From JANNRA01 sp031401035 (lineage in GTDB: Bacteria; Desulfobacterota; Binatia; HRBIN30; CADEER01): DNA of 22,812 nt. The translations under genes and the position numbers were made by a program. The stretch lies in assembly GCA_031401035.1 (NCBI GenBank), contig JANNRA010000146.1:1-22812 (forward strand), given 5' to 3'. Positions within the stretch are counted from its first letter, which is position 1. The number at the start of each line of letters is the position of its first letter. The notes beneath the pieces were generated by a model. It saw only the letters and a list, made by a program, of their open reading frames with translations. It made no database searches and was not told the origin of the DNA. Below, piece by piece: positions 8,611-14,609 of the stretch.

Positions 8611-9432
8611 ATGCCGCGCAATCACTACCTGCTGATCGTCCTCGACAGCTGTCGCTTCGACAGCTTCGTCGCCGCCGCGCCACGGGCGATGGGCCGCCTG
8701 GGGGCGCTGCAGCGGCGCTGGAGCTACGCCTCGTGGACCTCCCCAGCGCACTTCAACCTGTTGATGGGCCTACTGCCGCACCAGAGCCCGCGGCACGTGT
8801 TCGCCTCGGAGGTCTACAAGCAGGACTACGCCAAGTACGCCGAGCGGCTCGGCGTCGAGGGAGTCGCGTTCAAGGACCTGCTGCCGTCGTTGTGGCTGCC
8901 GACCTTCCTGCGCCACACCCTTGGCTACCGCACGCACGCGCTGGTGTCGTTGCCGGTGCTCAACCCGGCGACACCGCTGGCGCACGACTTCGACTCCTTC
9001 ACGCTAATGCCGACGCACAACGACATGGCGGCGATGCTCGAGCGGCTGCGTTTCGACGACGACCGGCCGACCTTTCACCTGCTCAACGTCGGCGAGACGC
9101 ACTATCCCTTCGCGCTGCCGAGCGAGGACCCCAGCCTGTGGCCGCGCCTGTCGGGCCTGCACGGCACCCTGCGCAAGCTCGACACCGCGGGCGCCGCGCC
9201 GCCGCCCTTCGACCAGCACCAGCTCGATGCTCTGCGCGCCCGGCAGATCGACGCCGTGCGCTACCTCGACGGCGTCTTCGCCCGTCTTTCCGACATCGTG
9301 CCCCCGAACACCTACGTCACCGTCACCGCCGACCACGGCGAGCTGTTCGGCGAGGACGGCTACGTCGGGCACGGCCCGATCCAGCACGACAAGGTGTTCG
9401 AGGTGCCGTTCGTCGAAGGACGGCTGCGCTGA
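8611..9432 (+). CDS. Alkaline-phosphatase/sulfatase superfamily hydrolase, short, Thr at the nucleophile position
   Basis: Metal-dependent hydrolase fold, 273 aa. Metal-ligand motifs: D12 in LLIVLDSCRFDSF near the N-terminus, D241-H242 in TADHGELFG, and H254 in VGHGP. In sulfatases the nucleophile lies in C-x-P-S-R; here the aligned stretch is T43-S-P-A-H, so the formylglycine cysteine is absent. Threonine is the nucleophile in phosphodiesterase and phosphoglycerol-transferase relatives, so a phospho-ester substrate is more likely than a sulfate ester. There is no signal peptide or membrane segment, implying a cytosolic protein. It is shorter than most family members and ends 31 residues after DHG, so it is a compact form or C-terminally truncated. 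Start ATG 8611 places the first beta-strand at the N-terminus. It diverges from the importer operon. Confidence 0.8.
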   Translation: MPRNHYLLIVLDSCRFDSFVAAAPRAMGRLGALQRRWSYASWTSPAHFNLLMGLLPHQSPRHVFASEVYKQDYAKYAERLGVEGVAFKDLLPSLWLPTFLRHTLGYRTHALVSLPVLNPATPLAHDFDSFTLMPTHNDMAAMLERLRFDDDRPTFHLLNVGETHYPFALPSEDPSLWPRLSGLHGTLRKLDTAGAAPPPFDQHQLDALRARQIDAVRYLDGVFARLSDIVPPNTYVTVTADHGELFGEDGYVGHGPIQHDKVFEVPFVEGRLR

Positions 9433-9445
9433 CGACCGAGCGCCC

Positions 9446-10507
9446 TCAGCGCGGTGCCGCGAGCGAGCCGCGGCGGACGAACTCGGACGGAAACGCCGGC
9501 ACGGTGGGTACGCTTGGCCAGCCCTCGATGCGGGCGATGAGGTTCTCGGTCAGCGCCGCGGCGATGCCGCGATAGTCGTGCCGCACGACGCTGATCGGCG
9601 GTAGGTGCGCCTGCTCCCAGGGCGAATCCTCGAAGCCCAGCAGGGAGACGTCGTCAGGGACGCGCAGGCCGGCATCGGTGATGGCGAGCAGGGCCATCGG
9701 CGTGAAGCCCTCGATGCCCGGCACCAGCGCCGTCGGCGCCTGCGGGCCGCGCAGCAGCGCCACCGCGTGGGCGCGGCAGTCGTCGCCGTCGGCGGCGTGG
9801 ACGCGGCGCGCACCGCCGGCGGCACCGACCGCGGTGAGCTCCGCCTCCAGGCACTCCCAGCGCATGCGTTGCAGGCGCGAGATGTAGCCGCTGTCGCGTT
9901 CCGGGCGATCGAAGAATGCGATGCGGCGGTGCCCGAGCTCGATCAGCGTCCGGTAGGCCGCCGCGGTGACCGCACGCTCGCTGAGGTGACGCGGCTGGCC
10001 GTCGCCACGCTGCGGATCCACCGCCTGCGTCAGGTCGGGCGCCAGCGGGATGCCGGCGTCGAGGAAGCGGCGGATGGCCGCGCGGGCGGGGATCGAACCG
10101 CCGAGCAGGAGGCCGTCGACACGGTCGTCGAAGAGACGCTCGAGCTGTGCCGTCATGACGCGCGTGGAGTACTGTCCGTCGCAGACGACGACGACATAGC
10201 CGCGGCGCTGCGCCACCTCGTTGACGCTGGTCAGCCAGGCGCCGTAGAGCCCGTGTGAGAGATCCGGCACCATGACGCCGATGACACGCGCCGGCGCGCC
10301 GCGCAGCACGCGCGCGGCGCGACTCGGGCGATAACCCAGACGCGCCGCCGCCAGTTCGACGCGGGTTCTCGTCGCCGCCAGCACCAGCGGCGAGCCGCTC
10401 AGGGCCCGCGACACCGTCGCCAAGCCGACCCCCGCGTCGCGCGCCACATCGCGAATCGTCGCCGGCGCCCCGGCGCGGCGCGGCCGGTGCGGAGCGCGAC
10501 TGGGCAT
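9446..10507 (-). CDS. LacI-family transcriptional regulator
   Basis: Ligand-responsive repressor, 353 aa, normal length. The N-terminal helix-turn-helix is at about residues 17-36 (TIRDVARDAGVGLATVSRAL), followed by the hinge region ending with LGYRPSRAARVL. A periplasmic-binding-protein-like effector domain begins at RVIGVMVPDLSHGLYG and runs to the end. LacI-type effectors are mostly sugars or nucleosides. The gene lies 35 bp after sat on the same strand, so read-through is possible, and it converges with the hydrolase gene (13 bp gap). The nearby nucleoside-type importer is a plausible target, but I found no convincing LacI-type operator in front of it. The ATG at 10507 has no strong ribosome binding site. 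Confidence 0.92.
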   Translation of the reverse strand: MPSRAPHRPRRAGAPATIRDVARDAGVGLATVSRALSGSPLVLAATRTRVELAAARLGYRPSRAARVLRGAPARVIGVMVPDLSHGLYGAWLTSVNEVAQRRGYVVVVCDGQYSTRVMTAQLERLFDDRVDGLLLGGSIPARAAIRRFLDAGIPLAPDLTQAVDPQRGDGQPRHLSERAVTAAAYRTLIELGHRRIAFFDRPERDSGYISRLQRMRWECLEAELTAVGAAGGARRVHAADGDDCRAHAVALLRGPQAPTALVPGIEGFTPMALLAITDAGLRVPDDVSLLGFEDSPWEQAHLPPISVVRHDYRGIAAALTENLIARIEGWPSVPTVPAFPSEFVRRGSLAAPR

Positions 10508-10542
10508 GGCCGGCTCTTAGCGCAAGCCCGGCTGCGGCGCGA

Positions 10543-11796
10543 TCAGGCCTTGCTGCGGTAGTAGGCGATCAGCAGGTCGGAGATCTCGGGGCGCAGGATG
10601 CGCGGATCGGGACGCTCGCCGCCGGTGAGGGCCTCGCGCACCTTGGAGCCCGAGATGACCACCGGCTTCTCGTCCGGGTGGTTGTCCATCAGGTCGACCC
10701 GCCCGGCGCTCTCGTAGAAGGCCGCGAAGCCGATGTTGCACGGCCGGATGTGCAGCTGGCCGTGCAGGTTGTCGAAGATCTCCTGCGCGTCGAAGTCGCC
10801 CCAGATGGCCTTGCCGTCGTCGTACGGTGCATCGGCGTGCTTGCGGCCGATGACGATGTCGGTGAAGCCGTGGTTCTGGCGGTAGACGCCGTGCATGACG
10901 GCCTCTTTCGGGCCGCCATACAGCATCTTGATGTCGAGGCCGACCAATTCGAAGATCTCGGTGAGGTCGTAGCCGCGCTCGGTCCAGAGTGCCGTGTCCT
11001 TGTCGCCCTGACCGAGCAGCTTGCCGTCGAGCAGGGTGCGGTAGCACTGCATACGCACCCGCGCCGGCACGTCATCGCCCTTCAGCTCGCCGACCAGCGG
11101 GTTGAGCACGACGCCGGCGAAGAATCCGAGGCGGGTGAGCTGCTCGACACCGGCGACCAGCGCGTACTCGTGGGCGCGGTGCAGGGGGTTGCGGGTCTGG
11201 AAGGCGAGGGCGCGCTCCCAGCGCCGTTCGGCGATCAGCGTGCGCGACTGGCGCGGGCTGAGCAGATAGCGGCCGTACTCCGCATCGACCGGCTGCGGCA
11301 TCGCCCACAGGTCGCCGCCGACCAACTGCGTGCGCGGATCGTCGACGATGATGTGCGCACCGGGGTGATCGGTGCGACTGGTGCCGTAGAAGCGCTCGAC
11401 GTGCTTGCCCTTGTCCCAGGCGAAGAGGCTCGTGACTTGCAGCACGCCGACGATCGTCCCCTCGAACGTCAGGGCGGCGCTCTGCCCAACGCGCAGCGCC
11501 TTGGCTTCGGCGTCGGTGACCGGGAAGGAGATCGGCGCCGTCCAGGCGTAGGCGCGAAAGTCGTGCTCGATGGTGTCGGTGTCGAGGACATGGTGCCAGG
11601 TCGTCTCGTCCATCGGCCCGGTCAGCGGTGAGAGCGTTCCGTCGGCGATGCGGTAGACGGTCGCCAGGTCGGCGCGCGACATCTCGACCCGCGGCAGCGC
11701 GGCGGCGGCGGCGAGGAACCGTACACGCCGCGACAGCGGCACGGTGCGGGAGACCGGCGTGTCGAGGCCGCCGTGGACAGGAACCAAGTCGGGCAT
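10543..11796 (-). CDS. sat: Sulfate adenylyltransferase (ATP sulfurylase)
   Basis: Cytosolic enzyme making APS and pyrophosphate from ATP and sulfate, the first step of sulfate activation (or the reverse in sulfur oxidisers). At 417 aa it is the single-chain Sat type, unrelated to CysDN. Active-site motif: QTRNPLHRAHE starting at residue 200, giving QxRN (200-203) and HxxH (206, 209). The GRKHAD stretch at 317-322 stands for the family's GRDHAG motif, a form I associate with one bacterial Sat subgroup. ATG 11796 is preceded by a strong GAGGAG ribosome site. No APS reductase, APS kinase or sulfate transporter gene is in the window, so an assimilatory or dissimilatory role cannot be decided. 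lacI follows after 35 bp. Confidence 0.95.
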   Translation of the reverse strand: MPDLVPVHGGLDTPVSRTVPLSRRVRFLAAAAALPRVEMSRADLATVYRIADGTLSPLTGPMDETTWHHVLDTDTIEHDFRAYAWTAPISFPVTDAEAKALRVGQSAALTFEGTIVGVLQVTSLFAWDKGKHVERFYGTSRTDHPGAHIIVDDPRTQLVGGDLWAMPQPVDAEYGRYLLSPRQSRTLIAERRWERALAFQTRNPLHRAHEYALVAGVEQLTRLGFFAGVVLNPLVGELKGDDVPARVRMQCYRTLLDGKLLGQGDKDTALWTERGYDLTEIFELVGLDIKMLYGGPKEAVMHGVYRQNHGFTDIVIGRKHADAPYDDGKAIWGDFDAQEIFDNLHGQLHIRPCNIGFAAFYESAGRVDLMDNHPDEKPVVISGSKVREALTGGERPDPRILRPEISDLLIAYYRSKA

Positions 11797-11803
11797 TGGC
11801 GAA

Positions 11804-11809
11804 CTCCTC
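11804..11809 (-). promoter_or_regulatory. Ribosome binding site of sat
   Basis: On the minus strand GAGGAG lies 7 nt before the ATG at 11796. It is one of the strongest Shine-Dalgarno matches in the window and fixes the start of sat. Confidence 0.7.
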
Positions 11810-11824
11810 AGAATAGCGGTGAAG

Positions 11825-11846
11825 GACGAGGCGAGAGAACCTCGTC
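11825..11846. other. Small hairpin in the sat leader
   Basis: GACGAGG (11825-11831) and CCTCGTC (11840-11846) form a perfect 7-bp stem with an 8-nt loop, 15 nt upstream of the ribosome binding site. It would lie in the 5' leader if the promoter at 11856-11876 is used. No known riboswitch was recognised. Confidence 0.4.
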
Positions 11847-11850
11847 GTCG

Positions 11851-11876
11851 CTATGCGAGGGGTCTGGTGCTGTCAA
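11851..11876 (-). promoter_or_regulatory. Candidate sigma-70 promoter of sat
   Basis: On the minus strand a perfect -35 TTGACA (11876-11871) is followed after 15 nt by CATAGC (11855-11850 region, 3/6 match to the -10), or after 17 nt by TAGCGA (2/6). The exact -35 box in such GC-rich DNA is suggestive, and it would give a leader of about 50 nt. The weak -10 keeps confidence low. Confidence 0.35.
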
Positions 11877-11893
11877 GGTAGGTGAGGGCACCA

Positions 11894-11934
11894 AGTCCGG
11901 TGCGGGCACGATGTCGTCGCGCCCGCACCGGACT
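11894..11934 (-). terminator. Strong hairpin at the end of the lytic transglycosylase gene
   Basis: Perfect 14-bp arms (AGTCCGGTGCGGGC at 11894-11907 and its complement at 11921-11934) with a 13-nt loop. The stem begins at the stop codon of the minus-strand transglycosylase gene, the expected place for a terminator. No T-run follows on the minus strand, so it would be a non-canonical terminator or a 3'-end stabiliser. It also insulates the sat promoter just downstream. Confidence 0.6.
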
Positions 11935-13355
11935 CACTTGCGGCGCTTCGGCGGCGCGGCGGCGCGCTTGACCGTTTTCGCCGGGGCCGTGACGCGCTTG
12001 GTCGACTTGGCCGGGGCGGTGACGCGCTTGCTGGTCTTCGCCGGCGCGACGACGCGCGGCTTGCCGCTCACGGTGCTGCGTCGCGATGCGCTCGAGGGGC
12101 GCCCGGGCTTGTTCTGCGCCGCGATCGCCACCGGGCGACCGCGCCGCTTGCTGGCGCTGACCGCGCCGCGCTGCGAGCGCCCCGGCTTGCTGGCGACGAC
12201 GCGGGCGCCGCCGGCTTTACCGGGAATCTGCAAGCGCTGCCCGGTGCGCAGCGCCTTCGGACGGCGTATGCCGTTGGCGCGCATGAGGGCTTGTGTCGAG
12301 ACTCCGTAGCGCCCGGCGATCCGGCCGAGCGTGTCGCCGCGGCGCACGGTGTGGGCGCCGGATCGCCGCGACGGCGCGAAGCGCACCGGCTCGGGAATCG
12401 GCTCGCGGTAGCTGGCGAAGGCGACCTGGAACTGATCGCTGGTGCCCTCCGGCAGACGGACCGTGTAGCCGTCCGGCGGTACGACGCCACGCCGCAGCGC
12501 CGGATTGAGTTCCTTGATCGTATCAAGGTCGCTGCCGGTGAGCTGGGCGACCGCCTTGAGCGAGATCGGCCGGGTGATCTCGATGGTGTCAAAGCGCGGT
12601 GCGGCCATCTTCGGCACGTCGATGCCGAGCTGCTTGGCCGACTGGGCAACCTCCATGGCGGCGAGCACCTTCGGGACATACTCCGAGGTCTCGTTGGGCA
12701 GGTAGCCGCCGTCGCGCATCTCCCAGAAGCTCTCGCAGCCGCGCTTGCTCTTGATGCGCTCGATGTTGCCTTCGCCGGTGTTGTAGGCGGCGAGCGCCAG
12801 GTGCCAGTCGCCGAAGCGATCGTACAGGTCGCGCAGATAGCGGGCGGCGGCGCGCGTCGCCTTTTCGGGATCGCGCCGCTCGTCAACGTAGCCGTCGATA
12901 CGCAGGCCGTAGCGCTTGCCGGTGCCGCGGATGAACTGCCACGGTCCGACCGCACCGGCGTGCGAGGTGGCGTGCAGGCTGTAGCCGCTCTCGACGATGG
13001 GCACGCCGTACGCAAACTCCGCCGGCACGCCCTCCTCGCGCAGTGTGGTCTTCATCGCCGGCAGGTACTTGCTACCGCGCCGCAGGGCCCGCTCAACGGT
13101 CGGACGCATGCTGATCTGATAGGCCCCGACGACCTCCTGGTCGCGCGGGAAGGCACTGTCGATCTCGGCGTGGCGCCTGGCGGCGATGGCGGCGTCGCGG
13201 TCCGCCTCGGAAACCTCAGGTGGGCCGGTCGTCAGCCCGTCGACCAGCGGCGCCGCGCCGACGGGTGGACGGCGGGTGGTCGAACAACCACAAATCGACG
13301 ACGCTGCGAGCAGTACGGTCAAGACCACGATCGGTCGCGGATTCACAACGAGCAT
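11934..13355 (-). CDS. MltD-like membrane-bound lytic transglycosylase with LysM and basic repeat tail
   Basis: Lipoprotein that cleaves peptidoglycan glycan strands, 473 aa. The signal peptide ends at C24; the lipobox reads ICGC, with an unusual cysteine at -2. SLT domain at about 105-210, catalytic glutamate E122 in GVPIVESGYS, followed by the characteristic AGAVGPWQFI and LALAAYNTGEGN. A degenerate LysM-like unit lies at about 256-302 and a clear LysM at 334-378 (HTVRRGDTLGRIAGRYGVS). The last 95 residues are Lys/Arg/Ala/Pro-rich and end in four decapeptide repeats. ATG 13355 is chosen over the longer frame because it opens the signal peptide and has GGAGG at 13361-13365, 5 nt away. It lies 234 bp downstream of pdxA and is probably transcribed separately. 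Confidence 0.92.
   Translation of the reverse strand: MLVVNPRPIVVLTVLLAASSICGCSTTRRPPVGAAPLVDGLTTGPPEVSEADRDAAIAARRHAEIDSAFPRDQEVVGAYQISMRPTVERALRRGSKYLPAMKTTLREEGVPAEFAYGVPIVESGYSLHATSHAGAVGPWQFIRGTGKRYGLRIDGYVDERRDPEKATRAAARYLRDLYDRFGDWHLALAAYNTGEGNIERIKSKRGCESFWEMRDGGYLPNETSEYVPKVLAAMEVAQSAKQLGIDVPKMAAPRFDTIEITRPISLKAVAQLTGSDLDTIKELNPALRRGVVPPDGYTVRLPEGTSDQFQVAFASYREPIPEPVRFAPSRRSGAHTVRRGDTLGRIAGRYGVSTQALMRANGIRRPKALRTGQRLQIPGKAGGARVVASKPGRSQRGAVSASKRRGRPVAIAAQNKPGRPSSASRRSTVSGKPRVVAPAKTSKRVTAPAKSTKRVTAPAKTVKRAAAPPKRRK
11937..12056 (-). repeat. Four tandem 30-bp repeats coding the basic tail
   Basis: Residues 434-473 of the transglycosylase are four consecutive decapeptides of the form RVxAPAKxxK: RVVAPAKTSK, RVTAPAKSTK, RVTAPAKTVK and RAAAPPKRRK. 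The corresponding DNA is a 30-bp tandem array, degenerate at both ends and closest in the middle two copies, which is typical of an array that grows or shrinks by slippage. Confidence 0.85.
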
Positions 13356-13589
13356 AGGTTCCTCCCTCGTCCTTCCGCGGCTGCCAGGGTGGGGAAGAGC
13401 CTTAGGCGCCCCTTGGCAACCAAGACGCCGGAGGCGATTCCGGCGTCGTTCCATCCACATGTGACGAACCCACCCGGGCGGGCGTCACGCTCCTCGTTTC
13501 GCAAGCTCCCATTTTGCTGCCTCGCCCCCGCGAGGCCCCTGTGGGTACCACAGACTTTTGTCGCAGCGCAACGCCCAAGGGCCCGGGCG
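13356..13589. other. 234-bp gap between pdxA and the transglycosylase gene, rich in hairpins
   Basis: No gene is seen here. Three perfect stems are visible: GACGCCGGA/TCCGGCGTC at 13424-13432 and 13439-13447, GCCTCGC/GCGAGGC at 13519-13525 and 13530-13536, and CTGTGG/CCACAG at 13539-13544 and 13548-13553. A further palindrome-like ACGCCC/GGGCGT pair (13571-13576, 13585-13590) touches the pdxA stop and may end that transcript. The part near 13356 is the leader of the transglycosylase gene. I compared it by eye with c-di-GMP and other riboswitches and recognised none. Confidence 0.4.
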
Positions 13590-14609
13590 TCACTTATGTA
13601 ACGCTAAATTTCTGGTAACGTTTCTGGTCGCCAGCGCCGCAGCCATGCGCAGCGACGCCGACATACTGCGCGCATCGGCGATGCCGCGGCCGGCGATGTC
13701 GTGGGCTGTGCCGTGGTCGGGCGACGTGCGCACGATGGGCAGTCCGGCGGTGAAGTTCACCCCATCGGCGAAGTGCAGCAATTTGAACGGGGCGAGACCC
13801 TGGTCGTGGTACATGCAGACGACGGCGTCGAAGGCGCCGCCGCGCGCCTGCGGGAACAGGCTGTCGGCGGCGAGTGGGCCGCGCGCGTCGATGCCGCGGC
13901 GCCGCGCGGCGCGCACGGCGGGGGCGATGAGGCGTGCGTCCTCGTCGCCGAACAGTCCCTGCTCGCCGGCGTGGGGGTTGAGGCCGGCGACGCCGAGCCG
14001 CGGCCGGGCGATGGCGAAGCGCTCGCGCAGGGCCCGGGCGGCGATGGTAATGGTCTCCAGGATGCCCGGGGTGGAGAGCGCATCGGGGACGGCGCGCAGG
14101 GCGAGGTGGGTGGTGACCAGGGCGACGCGCAGGACGTCGCCAATCATCATCATCCGCACCGGCGCGCCGCCACACAGCTCGGCCAGTAACTCGGTGTGGC
14201 CGGCGCAGCGCAGCCCGACGGCGATCAGGTTGGCCTTGCAGATGGGGGCGGTGGCGAGGGCGTCGGCTTCTCCGCTCTGTACCAGGCGCACCGCCGCCAG
14301 GATCGCCGCATGCGCGGCGCGGCCACCGGCGGCGCTCGGCCGTCCGGGCCGGCGCTGCGCAGGCGGCACGGCGGCGACCACGTGCACCGCCATGGCGCCG
14401 CGCGGCAGCGGCGCCCCTGGGGCCCAGGCGGCGAAGCGGACGGCCAGGCCGAGGCGGGTGGCGGTGTCCTGGTAGGTGCCGAGGTCGCCGACCAGTATCG
14501 GCGTCAGGCGGCTGCGCAGGGCGCGCCCGACCAGGGCGGCGAGCGTGACTTCGGGACCGATGCCGGTCGGGTCGCCCATCGAGACGGCGACCCGCGGCGG
14601 GCGGCTCAC
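13590..14609 (-). CDS. pdxA: 4-hydroxythreonine-4-phosphate dehydrogenase PdxA
   Basis: NAD-dependent enzyme of the DXP-dependent pyridoxal phosphate pathway that oxidises 4-phosphohydroxy-L-threonine, 339 aa (E. coli 329). The N-terminal motif MGDPTGIGPE is at 11-20. Substrate residues H138-T139 are in GHTE. The three metal-binding histidines are H168 (TTHLALR), H213 (NPHAGE) and H268 (YHDQGL), matching H166, H211 and H266 of E. coli. RTSPDHGTAHD follows at 294-304. The start is GTG 14609, overlapping the stop of the beta-helix/SurA gene by 4 bp (GTGA), so the two are translationally coupled. surA and pdxA are also adjacent in E. coli. PLP made here serves enzymes such as IscS and the enzyme at 21648, a metabolic rather than an operon link. 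Confidence 0.95.
   Translation of the reverse strand: MSRPPRVAVSMGDPTGIGPEVTLAALVGRALRSRLTPILVGDLGTYQDTATRLGLAVRFAAWAPGAPLPRGAMAVHVVAAVPPAQRRPGRPSAAGGRAAHAAILAAVRLVQSGEADALATAPICKANLIAVGLRCAGHTELLAELCGGAPVRMMMIGDVLRVALVTTHLALRAVPDALSTPGILETITIAARALRERFAIARPRLGVAGLNPHAGEQGLFGDEDARLIAPAVRAARRRGIDARGPLAADSLFPQARGGAFDAVVCMYHDQGLAPFKLLHFADGVNFTAGLPIVRTSPDHGTAHDIAGRGIADARSMSASLRMAAALATRNVTRNLALHK

Noticed and set aside
8611..9432. Active sulfatase working with the nearby sat gene
   Set aside because: The formylglycine cysteine is missing, no signal peptide is present, and sat is in a separate transcription unit.
13356..13589. c-di-GMP or other riboswitch in front of the transglycosylase gene
   Set aside because: Stems are present but the conserved loop and junction sequences of the classes I know are not.
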